From NCBI RefSeq assembly GCF_000970755.1, contig NZ_KQ034007.1, forward strand, positions 1,663,178-1,705,955: a stretch of 42,778 nucleotides of DNA, read 5' to 3'. The position numbers were made by a program, and so were the translations under genes. Each line of letters opens with the position of its first letter. Positions within the stretch are counted from its first letter, which is position 1. Below the pieces are notes generated by a model. That model did not search any database. It was not told where the DNA came from and saw nothing but the letters and a program-made list of their open reading frames with translations. Below are positions 18,423-26,540 of the stretch, in pieces. This DNA is from Lactobacillus kimbladii. Its GTDB lineage: Bacteria; Bacillota; Bacilli; Lactobacillales; Lactobacillaceae.

Positions 18423-19337
18423 TTACGAAATTTCTTCAACATTAATTTGCGGCAAGACCGCATCAATCTGACTTTTAACAGCAATATCTTTAGTAAAGGC
18501 TGTAGCAGCTCCACAGGCCATACCGATACGGAAACTTTCGGCCGGATCTTTTGTTTTAACATAAGTACCGACAAAGCCAGCTGTCATTGAATCTCCAGCT
18601 CCAACCGAATTAACGGCAGTACCAACAGCTGCTTTGGCATGATAAAAATGCTTAGGTGTAATCAAGTAGCCACCTTTACCTGCCATGGAGACCATAACAT
18701 TTTGGGCACCCATGTCAAGCAATTTGCGCGCACACTCAAGCATCTCCTGATCTGACTCAAATGTAGTTTTGAATAAATCAGCTAGTTCGTGATGATTTGG
18801 TTTAATTACCAGTGGCTTATAACTCAAAGTATCTAGCAAAGCCTGACCAGTTGTGTCAATTACAAATTCTGCCCCTGCTTCTTTAATAATAGGTAGAAGT
18901 TCTTTATAAAAATCTACTGGCAAGCTTGGTGCTAAGGAACCACTCAAAACCACAATGTCACCTTTTTGCAAATCGCTAAGGCGTGCCTTAAAAGCAATTA
19001 TTTCCTGATCTGTAATATTAGGACCAGCGGCATTAATCTCTGACTCCTCTTCTGCATGTACTTTAACGTTCACGCGGGTCACATCAGATATAGTGACAAA
19101 ATCATTAACGATGTGTCGCTGATTAAGTTGACGTACCAGCTCTTTACCGGTAAAACCACCGACAAAGCCCCAGGCTGTATTGTCAATATCCAGCTGATTG
19201 AGAATTTGGGAAACATTAATTCCTTTACCACCAGCTAGAAATGAGCAGTTATCTGAGCGATTAACTTCACCACGGTTAACCTGCTTTAATTGAATTACGT
19301 AATCCAAAGCCGGATTAACTGTAACTGTATAAATCAT
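18423..19337 (-). CDS. fruK: 1-phosphofructokinase
   Basis: A 304-residue PfkB-family sugar kinase that converts fructose 1-phosphate to fructose 1,6-bisphosphate. The N-terminal signature is FLAGGKGINVSQIL (33-46) and the catalytic signature NSVGAGDSMTAGF (243-255) with base Asp249. The start is the ATG at 19337, which shares bases with the TAA of fruR (TAATG) and has GGAG 8 bases upstream; an upstream TTG overlaps that site. Tagatose-6-phosphate kinase is a possible paralogue, but the fruR/fruA context settles the call. Confidence 0.95.
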   Translation of the reverse strand: MIYTVTVNPALDYVIQLKQVNRGEVNRSDNCSFLAGGKGINVSQILNQLDIDNTAWGFVGGFTGKELVRQLNQRHIVNDFVTISDVTRVNVKVHAEEESEINAAGPNITDQEIIAFKARLSDLQKGDIVVLSGSLAPSLPVDFYKELLPIIKEAGAEFVIDTTGQALLDTLSYKPLVIKPNHHELADLFKTTFESDQEMLECARKLLDMGAQNVMVSMAGKGGYLITPKHFYHAKAAVGTAVNSVGAGDSMTAGFVGTYVKTKDPAESFRIGMACGAATAFTKDIAVKSQIDAVLPQINVEEIS

Positions 19338-20092
19338 TAGCAAATCTCCTTCAAATTAATTTTGGCTGGCAGTAGTTCTTTGTCTTTTGTGCTCAATGCG
19401 GTAGTAACGATGGTAACATCCCCAGCTTGGGCAAAAGTCGCGAAACTGCGCTCACCAATTTTAGAAGTATCGGTCAAAATGTATGCCTGATCAGCCCGTG
19501 CAATTTCAATTTTTTTAATAGCTGCTTCTTCAGTATCGGGCGTGGTCAAATTGCCGTTAGAGTCAAGTCCGTTAGTCCCAACAAAACTGGCGGAAAAATT
19601 CATTTCCTGCAGTTGCTTTAGGGCTGTTTGACCAACAACAGCGTGCGTATTTTCCTTAATGCGGCCACCTAAAAGAATAGCCTCAATCCCATGATTAAGA
19701 GCACATAGTGCTGTTTCCAAACCATTAGTAACAATCGTCACTCCTGGAATTAGAGCAACAAAAGGAACCATTTCATAAGTTGTCGTACCTGCGTCAATAA
19801 AAATGTAATCATCTTTATGAACAAAGTTTTTAGCAGCATACTGAGCGATTGCCTTTTTATCACTATGGTTCATAGAAAAACGAATGTGTTGCGATACATC
19901 ATGGGTAAAGCTTTTGACTGATTGCGCGCCACCATGCACTCTTTTGACCAAACCTTTTTGTGCCATTTGATTAAGGTCCCTTCTGATTGTTGACTCCGAA
20001 GTCGAAGTCATTGTGCAGAGATCACTAACTCGGCACAGTCCATGCTGGTTAACGTAGTCTTCAATTACTTTTTGTCTTTCTGGCGTTAGCAT
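19337..20092 (-). CDS. fruR: DeoR-family repressor of the fructose operon
   Basis: A 251-residue DeoR regulator. The N-terminal helix-turn-helix is MLTPERQKVIEDYVNQHG followed by RVSDLCTMTSTSESTIRRDLNQM and the wing VKRVHGG. The C-terminal sugar-phosphate domain has the conserved FIDAGTTTYEM, VTNGLE, LLGGRI and TDTSKIG motifs. I chose the ATG at 20092, 8 bases after GGAGG; a GTG three codons earlier is part of that ribosome site. By family analogy it represses fruRKA and is released by fructose 1-phosphate. Confidence 0.92.
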   Translation of the reverse strand: MLTPERQKVIEDYVNQHGLCRVSDLCTMTSTSESTIRRDLNQMAQKGLVKRVHGGAQSVKSFTHDVSQHIRFSMNHSDKKAIAQYAAKNFVHKDDYIFIDAGTTTYEMVPFVALIPGVTIVTNGLETALCALNHGIEAILLGGRIKENTHAVVGQTALKQLQEMNFSASFVGTNGLDSNGNLTTPDTEEAAIKKIEIARADQAYILTDTSKIGERSFATFAQAGDVTIVTTALSTKDKELLPAKINLKEIC

Positions 20093-20112
20093 ACATTTCA
20101 CCTCCAGACAGT

Positions 20113-20155
20113 ATTTTATGCGGTTTAATAATTAAAAGCAATCATTTTCAATCAT
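20113..20155 (-). promoter_or_regulatory. fruR promoter and probable FruR operator repeats
   Basis: On the minus strand TTGCTT (20136-20141) and TAAAAT (20113-20118) are separated by 17 bases. A direct repeat ATGATTG-AAA-ATGATTG (20139-20155) overlaps the -35. Tandem repeats at this position are typical of DeoR-family operators. Confidence 0.6.
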
Positions 20156-20193
20156 AATTTGTCATTTTCTGGCAAAATCATGCAAATGCAAGC

Positions 20194-20236
20194 AAAAAAA
20201 CTGAAAAGATCAAGTCATACATAACTTACTTTTCAG
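20194..20236 (-). terminator. Terminator of the marR-MFS operon
   Basis: CTGAAAAG (20201-20208) pairs with CTTTTCAG (20229-20236) across a 20-base loop, and seven T follow on the minus strand. It lies downstream of the MFS pump and upstream of the fruR promoter. Confidence 0.65.
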
Positions 20237-20312
20237 CTATTTTGTTTTAAATTAAATCAGGAAAACTATACTTTTTTAAATTACAATTAGCTTCTCAAAT
20301 TTCGATTTAAAT

Positions 20313-21707
20313 TCAATTAAGTCCTTTTTCTTTTTTAGGTAAAAACATTGAGCAACAAAATCCGATTATTGCAAAAGTCAGCATTAAGACAAAACCCCAG
20401 CGGTACCCAACTGTCAAATTTACAGTCTTAGCATTGGAAGCACCACTTGCACACAAGCTAATTACTAACATTGATAATGCCGTTCCCAGTGAACCACCGA
20501 TTTGTCTTACTGTAGAAGATACCGCATTAGCATGTGCAGTCATTTGAGGTTCTACTACATTAATGCCTGCGGTAAAAGTGGTCATCATAGTAAATGATGT
20601 GCCTACCATGCGTAAGGCATAACACAAACTAATTAAAACAAGACTGGTTTCGCTATTAAAAACTGTCATTGGGAACGTTCCTAATAAAAGCATGGTAAAA
20701 CCAAAAAGTGCCAATTTTTTAATACCAAACTTATCAAATAAAGTTCCTGAAACAGGATTGCAAATAATCATTAACAATGCTCCTGGCATCATTACTAAAC
20801 CAGAAGTTAATGCGCTCTCTGCTCTAGTAGTTTGTAAATATAAAGGTAAAATCAATTCAATTCCAACCATTGAAATATTGCTGATAGTGCTTAGTAAAGT
20901 ACACAAATCAAATTTTAAATTTTGAAAAACTCTAATATTAAGCAAAGGTTTTTTCATATGTAACTGCCGATGACAAAATAACAGCATAATTAGCAGACCT
21001 ATTATAAAGAAGGCAGCTATTGCAATCGTAATTTTACCAGTGTTACCAATATCTGATAGGGAATACAAAATTAAACCAAAGCCGGCAATTGATTCAATAA
21101 ATGATATTAGATCGGTAGTATTTCTATGGGGCTTAGTGATATTTTGCATACAAAAAACTGCACAAATGGCTACCATACCACTAGTAATACTTAAAATGAT
21201 AAAAAGCATTTGCCAGTCTGCATACCTTAAGATTAAGCCTGAAATTGTGGGGCCAATAGCTGGTCCGAAGCCAATTACCAAACCAGTGATTCCCATTGCC
21301 ATGCCTCTTTTTTCAGGAGGAAACATAATTAAAATGACATTTTGAATAAAAGGCATTAAACTACCAGCCGCAACTGCTTCAATAATTCTGCCTAGCAATA
21401 GCACCGGAAAATTAGGGGCAAAAACACAAATGAATGAACCTGCTAAAAAAATTAGCATCATTGTTAAAAAGTTTTGTCTTAAATTAAATGATTCAAAGAT
21501 CCACGCTGACATGGGAATCATTAGCCCTACGACCAATAAATAAGAAGTAGTAAGCCATTGAGCAGTGGATTGATTAACTTTAAAAACCGTCATTATTGTT
21601 GGCAGAGCATTATTAAGAAAGGTTTCGGCTAGTAAAGAGACAAATGCCCCAAATAGTAAAACAGCCATCATTAAAATCCTCTTCTTATTAGAGATATTTT
21701 CGATCAT
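20313..21707 (-). CDS. MFS multidrug efflux transporter, DHA2 (14-helix) family
   Basis: A 464-residue proton-coupled exporter of the EmrB/QacA type, which pumps out cationic or hydrophobic drugs. The first helix pair has FVSLLAETFLNNALPTIM, motif A-like loop FNLRQNFLTMMLIFLAG, LLLGRIIEAVAAGSLMP and motif C GFGPAIGPTISGLI. About 12-14 hydrophobic segments are visible. It follows the marR gene by 47 bases, and a palindrome that matches the one upstream of marR sits in the gap, so MarR likely controls it directly. The substrate cannot be inferred. Confidence 0.9.
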   Translation of the reverse strand: MIENISNKKRILMMAVLLFGAFVSLLAETFLNNALPTIMTVFKVNQSTAQWLTTSYLLVVGLMIPMSAWIFESFNLRQNFLTMMLIFLAGSFICVFAPNFPVLLLGRIIEAVAAGSLMPFIQNVILIMFPPEKRGMAMGITGLVIGFGPAIGPTISGLILRYADWQMLFIILSITSGMVAICAVFCMQNITKPHRNTTDLISFIESIAGFGLILYSLSDIGNTGKITIAIAAFFIIGLLIMLLFCHRQLHMKKPLLNIRVFQNLKFDLCTLLSTISNISMVGIELILPLYLQTTRAESALTSGLVMMPGALLMIICNPVSGTLFDKFGIKKLALFGFTMLLLGTFPMTVFNSETSLVLISLCYALRMVGTSFTMMTTFTAGINVVEPQMTAHANAVSSTVRQIGGSLGTALSMLVISLCASGASNAKTVNLTVGYRWGFVLMLTFAIIGFCCSMFLPKKEKGLN

Positions 21708-21723
21708 TTTAATCCTTTCTTTT

Positions 21724-21739
21724 ATGTAGCATGCTACAT
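21724..21739. promoter_or_regulatory. MarR operator between marR and the MFS gene
   Basis: ATGTAGCATGCTACAT is a perfect 16-bp palindrome. Its TGTAG-N4-CTACA core equals that of the palindrome upstream of marR, which supports a shared regulator. Confidence 0.7.
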
Positions 21740-21754
21740 TTTTGCTAATAATAA

Positions 21755-22204
21755 TTAAAAGTTATCCGAAATTCTATTTAAAACTTGTTCAAGATTTGAA
21801 ATTTCTTGCTTAGACAATCCCTTAGTGATACGAGTATTAATATTTGTCATTATTGTGCGAATCTTGGCAATATTTTTATTTATCAAATTAAAGCCTTTAT
21901 CCGAAAGCTTTAAAACAATTTGCCTTTGATCATTTTCTAAACGCGAAATAGCAATTAATTTATTTGCTTCTAAGCGTTTAACTATTCCTCGAATTGTAGG
22001 ATGACTTAGCACAAATACATCTGCCACTTCTTTTTGGGTAATTTGCCGTGCTTTTGATTCATATAAATAAATCATCAGAGAAATTTGGGCACCTGTTAAA
22101 GAATAATCTCTGAATATTTCTGCAAACTGCTTGTTTAATTCCTTTTCAATCAAAGTATTCGCAATTTTAATTTTGGGACCAATTCGGTTCAAAAAAGCTG
22201 TCAT
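21755..22204 (-). CDS. MarR-family transcriptional regulator
   Basis: A 149-residue winged-helix protein. The DNA-binding part has GAQISLMIYLYES, ITQKEVADVFVLSHPTIRGIVKRLEANKLI (recognition helix about residues 67-83) and the wing ISRLENDQRQIVLKLSDKG. Long helices at both ends would form the dimer interface. GGAAA precedes the ATG. It is upstream of the MFS pump on the same strand and has a perfect palindrome in its own promoter, so autorepression relieved by a drug-like ligand is likely. Confidence 0.9.
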   Translation of the reverse strand: MTAFLNRIGPKIKIANTLIEKELNKQFAEIFRDYSLTGAQISLMIYLYESKARQITQKEVADVFVLSHPTIRGIVKRLEANKLIAISRLENDQRQIVLKLSDKGFNLINKNIAKIRTIMTNINTRITKGLSKQEISNLEQVLNRISDNF

Positions 22205-22248
22205 ATAATTTCCTTAGAAGTAAATCTCATACTAATATTTTATCATAC

Positions 22249-22262
22249 TGTAGTATACTACA
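22249..22262. promoter_or_regulatory. MarR operator in the marR promoter
   Basis: TGTAGTATACTACA is a perfect 14-bp palindrome about 45 bases upstream of the marR ATG. It shares TGTAG-N4-CTACA with the site at 21724-21739 and includes or adjoins -10-like sequences. Confidence 0.7.
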
Positions 22263-22373
22263 CTTTTTTGTAATTAACATCTTTTTTAAACTCAATTCTA
22301 TAAAATTGGTCCAACCACGAGTGTGGTAAAATTAAAATATTACGTTATCAAAAGAAGGGTTATAAATTAAGTT

Positions 22374-23729
22374 ATGAAAGACAAGCAGACTCCAGAATCA
22401 TATCCCAAGATTTCTAGTAAGCATCACATGAAAATTCACTGGAAAGAGTTCTTTAAAAGTTCAGATGATACTTTAGTTAAAGATATCACCTTGGTAGAAA
22501 AGGGATCTTTAGTAGGCAGAGTTGGCATAATGCTACTGCAATGTGGCACTGGAGCCTGGCGAGTGCGCGATTCCATGAATACAATTGCAAGAGCACTCAA
22601 AATCACATGTTCAGCAGATATTGGTTTAGTAACTATTAGCTATACCTGCTTTGACATTGACAACAAGTCTTACTCACAGACTCTTTCCTTACCAACTACA
22701 GAAGTGAATATGAACAAGCTCAATGAGATGGAAGAATTTGTCCGTAAATTTGAAACTGAAAATGATTATTGGACAATTGGCGCAGTTCACCACAAACTGA
22801 ATCAAATTGAGCGCCATACTCAAAATTATCCTTTAATCATTTCCGCTTTGAGTGCCGGTCTGGCGTGTGCTAGTTTTATTTTTCTGCTTGGTGGAGGAAT
22901 ACTGGAAATGTTTTGCACATTTTTTGGAGCCTTTATTGGGAACTATTTGCGTCAATTATTAGGAAAGAAAAAAGTTACCTTGGTCGCCAAAATAACTGTC
23001 GGTGTGGCAGTTTCCTGCGCCGTATATTTCATCTGTTTTAGATTAGGCACAATAATTTGGGGTTGGAGCAATAATCATGCCTATGGTTACATCGGTTCGA
23101 TGCTTTATGTCATTCCCGGATTCCCTTTTATCACTTCTGGCCTTGATATGTCGAAACTTGATATGCGTTCAGGCCTTGAAAGATTAGCCTACGCAATACT
23201 AGTGGTCATGATTGCAGCAATGGTAGGCTGGGGCATGGCTACTATGCTCAACTTATCGCCAGGTGCCATGCCCAAATTAAATCTTAGCCCAACTTTATTA
23301 ACAGTTTGCAGAATAATTGCCAGTTTCTGCGGTGTTTTCGGATTTTCGATCATGTTTAATGCCAAAGTATCAATGGCGACAGTAGCAGCAGTCATTGGTG
23401 CGTTAGCAAATACCCTGCGTTTAAGTCTAGTTGAATTTAACCACGTTCCGGCTGCCTTAGCAGCATTCACCGGAGCATTATTAGCAGGACTAATTGCCAG
23501 TTTTGTGCGGGATAAAGTTGGTTTCCCCCGTATTGCAATCACGGTTCCCGCAATTGTTATCATGGTTCCCGGTTTATACATGTATCGCGCTGTCTTTAAT
23601 TTTGGTATCACCAATATCAACGTTGGTGCTTATTGGATTATGGATGCTTTAATGATTATTACTGCTCTGCCAATCGGTTTACTTACTGCTCGCATTTTAA
23701 CGGACGCAAAATGGCGCCATTGCGACTAA
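22374..23729 (+). CDS. Threonine/serine exporter family membrane protein (ThrE type)
   Basis: A 451-residue protein of the ThrE family. Residues about 30-155 are the soluble N-terminal domain (GRVGIMLLQCGTGAWRVRDSMNTIARAL), and residues about 160-450 hold about ten membrane helices, with the second membrane domain beginning near 305. Both ThrE modules are thus on one chain, as in Corynebacterium ThrE; many Firmicutes split them. Family members export threonine and serine, but some YjjP/YjjB relatives export succinate. The ribosome site is weak (GAAGGG 14 bases before the ATG). A 5-bp hairpin ACCAC-GAGT-GTGGT lies just upstream in the promoter region. Confidence 0.85.
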   Translation: MKDKQTPESYPKISSKHHMKIHWKEFFKSSDDTLVKDITLVEKGSLVGRVGIMLLQCGTGAWRVRDSMNTIARALKITCSADIGLVTISYTCFDIDNKSYSQTLSLPTTEVNMNKLNEMEEFVRKFETENDYWTIGAVHHKLNQIERHTQNYPLIISALSAGLACASFIFLLGGGILEMFCTFFGAFIGNYLRQLLGKKKVTLVAKITVGVAVSCAVYFICFRLGTIIWGWSNNHAYGYIGSMLYVIPGFPFITSGLDMSKLDMRSGLERLAYAILVVMIAAMVGWGMATMLNLSPGAMPKLNLSPTLLTVCRIIASFCGVFGFSIMFNAKVSMATVAAVIGALANTLRLSLVEFNHVPAALAAFTGALLAGLIASFVRDKVGFPRIAITVPAIVIMVPGLYMYRAVFNFGITNINVGAYWIMDALMIITALPIGLLTARILTDAKWRHCD

Positions 23730-23840
23730 AATACTTAACTGGAATTTTTAATTATTTTACCTAACTAGATTTTTAGTTAAGTATTTTATTAGGAACATAT
23801 ATGCTATAATTCTTTAATTTGTTCGTTTTTTGCTCTATTA

Positions 23841-23869
23841 TTGTTATTAAAATTATGCTAAACTAAGAT
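23841..23869 (+). promoter_or_regulatory. Probable promoter of the deaminase gene
   Basis: TTGTTA (23841-23846) and TAAGAT (23864-23869) are spaced 17 bases apart, about 39 bases before the ATG. An overlapping alternative is TTGCTC with TATGCT. Confidence 0.5.
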
Positions 23870-23907
23870 AATAAGTTAAATACAAGAACATTATCAAGGA
23901 GGATTAC

Positions 23908-24927
23908 ATGAGTTCAGTTGTTACACCAGAATTTACCCGTGGCCTGCCTAAAGCCGAATTGCACTTGCATGTTGAAGGTACTTTAGAACCTGAATTGAAA
24001 CTAAAATTAGCTAAACGCAATCACGTCGATATAGGCCAAGCTACAATTGAAGATGTCCAAAAAACATATAACTATCATGACCTAGCATCATTTTTAGCTG
24101 TGTATTATCCAGCAATGAATGTTTTACAAACTGAAGAAGACTTTTATGACTTGGCTTGGGACTACTTAACTAAAGCTGCTGCAAATAATGTACGACACGT
24201 TGAACTCTTTTTTGATCCCCAGGCTCATACTAGTCGCGGTATTCCTTTTGAAGTTGTACTCAATGGTCTTTATCAAGCTACTATTGATGCAAGGGCATTA
24301 AACGTTGACGCTCATCTGATCATGTGCTTTTTACGTGATTTTTCAAAGGAATCAGCAAGAAAAACACTGCAAGAAGGTCTGAAATACAAAGATAAAATTA
24401 TTGGTATTGGACTTGATTCTGATGAGCATAACAATCCGCCACTAAAATTTGCCCGCCAGTTTGAAGACGCAGTAGCGGCTGGACTTCATATCACCACTCA
24501 CTGTGACATTGATCAAAAAGATTCAATCGAACATATCCGTCAAGCTTTAGAAATTATGGAAGTTGAGCGGCTTGATCATGGCACCAATATTGTAGAAGAT
24601 CCTGATTTGGTAGAATTAGCTGCCAAAAGACAGATTGGCTTAACTTCTTGTCCATTGTCTAACAGCTTTGTTTCACCAGAAATGAAGGGTAAAGAAGTAA
24701 TCGATCTTTTGAATGCGGGAGTAAAAGTTTCCATTAATTCAGATGACCCTGCTTACTTTAAAGGTTATATTAGCGACAATTATTATGCTTTAGCACAAAA
24801 ATTTGATCTTTCCCAAGATCAAGTCGTGCAACTTGCTAAAAATTCTTTTGAAACTTCCTGGATCAGCCAACGCCAAAAACAATTATATTTAGATGAAATT
24901 GATCAATTTGTAAAAGCCAACGCATAA
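23908..24927 (+). CDS. Adenosine/adenine deaminase family protein with an altered HxGE motif
   Basis: A 339-residue metal-dependent hydrolase of the adenosine deaminase family. Family landmarks: LPKAELHLHVEGT (13-25, two metal His), a metal His198 in TTHCDIDQ, RLDHGTNI with the catalytic His, TSCPLSNSF, and SINSDDPAYFKGY with the metal Asp. The SCPLSN and NSDDPAYF forms resemble adenine deaminases more than adenosine deaminases. The usual HAGE motif that supplies the proton-shuttle Glu is here HCDI, so this Glu is missing; Asp202 follows. The enzyme may use another residue or act on a different N6-substituted purine. AAGGAGG precedes the ATG and a terminator follows, so it is a single-gene unit. 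Confidence 0.85.
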   Translation: MSSVVTPEFTRGLPKAELHLHVEGTLEPELKLKLAKRNHVDIGQATIEDVQKTYNYHDLASFLAVYYPAMNVLQTEEDFYDLAWDYLTKAAANNVRHVELFFDPQAHTSRGIPFEVVLNGLYQATIDARALNVDAHLIMCFLRDFSKESARKTLQEGLKYKDKIIGIGLDSDEHNNPPLKFARQFEDAVAAGLHITTHCDIDQKDSIEHIRQALEIMEVERLDHGTNIVEDPDLVELAAKRQIGLTSCPLSNSFVSPEMKGKEVIDLLNAGVKVSINSDDPAYFKGYISDNYYALAQKFDLSQDQVVQLAKNSFETSWISQRQKQLYLDEIDQFVKANA

Positions 24928-24942
24928 CTTAAGAATTCAAAC

Positions 24943-24979
24943 AAAAAGGCCAGCTCGTATTAAATGAGTTGGCTTTTTT
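24943..24979. terminator. Bidirectional terminator between the deaminase and the reductase cluster
   Basis: AAAAAGGCCAGCTCGTATT and its near-complement ending GAGTTGGCTTTTTT form a stem with T runs on both strands. It closes the deaminase gene and, from the other side, the flavoprotein operon. Confidence 0.85.
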
Positions 24980-25029
24980 GCTGGTATAATGTTTTATTTT
25001 ACTTCTTAGAAATTATTTTTTTGATTATT

Positions 25030-26475
25030 TTACTTCTGGGCTACAATTTCCTTAATTGCGTTACGTCCTGAAAAGATGCAATATCCTGCATGTGTTCCCG
25101 GAATATTAACACCATAGGTGTCACCATATAAAACGGCTGAACCATCACCACCGATAGCATATAAACCCGCAATCGGTCTGCCCTTTGTATTCAAAACTTC
25201 GTTATTGGTGTTTACGCGTAGTCCATCACCTGTAGTGTATGCACCTACACCTAATTCGATAGCATAGAACGGGCCAGCGCCATCTACTGGCAACATGTAT
25301 TTAGCCGGTTTATGAAAATCAGTATCTTCACCATTTGCCGCCATTTCATTATAGTGTTTGACATACGCAACCAAGTTAGGGGTATCAATTTCTTGAGCGA
25401 GTTCTTCTAGCGTTGCAGCTTTATGCAGGTATTGACGACCTTCTTTTTCAGCTTTGGCAATATCATCACGCAAAGTGGGGTATCTGTCTTCTGGAACAAA
25501 TGGCTTCATGGATCTCGGATAAGACTTGTCAGTAAAGTCGTCCAAAATCTTTTGGCTAAAAATACAGAAGACGCGGTCTTGACGGTTCATTGAATTGCCT
25601 TCATTAGCCCAGTTGACTACAGCTGCACTTTCATCGACAAAACGTTCACCTAGTTCGTTAACCCACATTTGCGGTTGATCACAAACTGAACTCCAGATAG
25701 CAGTACCCCACAATTTAAATGATGGCACCGTCTTATCTTTCAGCTGACCGCCAAACATCATTGCCATTCCAGTAAAGTACTTTTTAGCACCTAACTTCCA
25801 AGCAAGTCTCAAACCATCCCCAGTGTTTTTACCAGAGTTAACTGGAATAATGTTGTCTGGATTTTGGTGAGGTGTAATTTCTAACAACTTTTGGTCATTC
25901 AGATAACCACCTGTAGCCAAAACCACATTCTTAGCATTAACAACTTTAGTAGTTTTTGCTACAACATTAGTTAGTGTGACATCAAAAGTGTGGTCAGAAT
26001 TTTGTTTTAGATCAGTCACGCTAGTTAGGGTAACTATGGTGATGCCCTTCTTCTTAGCATATGGTTCTAAACCATTGTGAATGGCATCATGACCCTTGCC
26101 TTTAAACAAGTGCCAAGTTCTAGCTCCAGAACCTAAATTTGCTACCATTTCAATTTCAGCACCATGATCCTCAAGCCAGGAAACATTTTTGCCGGCATTG
26201 GCAATGTATTTTTGCCACATCTTGCCGTCTGCTTTGTAGTGCGAATATGTTAACTCTTCTTTGAGTAAATCATCTTTATCAAGAGTTGCATTATCCTTTT
26301 TTTGCATTTCGGAATCGGCAGCAAAAACTCCTTCAACATAGTTACCAGTGCCACCAGTTGTTTTACCTTTTTCGACCAGCAAGGTCTTTAAATTATTATC
26401 TACAGCCTCATCTGCAGCAGCAAAGCCTGCAAGACCTGCTCCCACAATGATTACATCATATTTTTCTTGTGTCAT
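25030..26475 (-). CDS. FAD-dependent reductase, fumarate/urocanate reductase superfamily, FAD domain only
   Basis: A 481-residue soluble flavoprotein of the FAD_binding_2 family. The dinucleotide fold is VIIVGAGLAGFAAADEA (8-24), with the GGTGNYVEGVFA loop, a second FAD motif VVLATGGYLND, and the C-terminal GLYAIGGDGSAV segment followed by YGDTYGVNIPGTHAGYCIFSGRNA. There is no FMN_bind domain, no heme motif and no signal peptide. The family reduces activated C=C bonds such as fumarate, urocanate or cinnamates, or dehydrogenates ring ketones. It is the last gene of the operon 29687-MFS-26541-25030 and has a GAGGAA ribosome site. The substrate is unknown. Confidence 0.85.
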   Translation of the reverse strand: MTQEKYDVIIVGAGLAGFAAADEAVDNNLKTLLVEKGKTTGGTGNYVEGVFAADSEMQKKDNATLDKDDLLKEELTYSHYKADGKMWQKYIANAGKNVSWLEDHGAEIEMVANLGSGARTWHLFKGKGHDAIHNGLEPYAKKKGITIVTLTSVTDLKQNSDHTFDVTLTNVVAKTTKVVNAKNVVLATGGYLNDQKLLEITPHQNPDNIIPVNSGKNTGDGLRLAWKLGAKKYFTGMAMMFGGQLKDKTVPSFKLWGTAIWSSVCDQPQMWVNELGERFVDESAAVVNWANEGNSMNRQDRVFCIFSQKILDDFTDKSYPRSMKPFVPEDRYPTLRDDIAKAEKEGRQYLHKAATLEELAQEIDTPNLVAYVKHYNEMAANGEDTDFHKPAKYMLPVDGAGPFYAIELGVGAYTTGDGLRVNTNNEVLNTKGRPIAGLYAIGGDGSAVLYGDTYGVNIPGTHAGYCIFSGRNAIKEIVAQK

Positions 26476-26540
26476 AATCTGTTCCTCTAGTAAAAAATCA
26501 TGTACAAATCAGTTAATTCATACATGATTTTTGCCATAAT

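Noticed and set aside
23189-23620. A 143-codon minus-strand frame opposite the ThrE-like exporter
   Set aside because: Frame shadow of membrane-helix codons in the sense gene, rich in Ala/Ile/Thr, no initiation signals.
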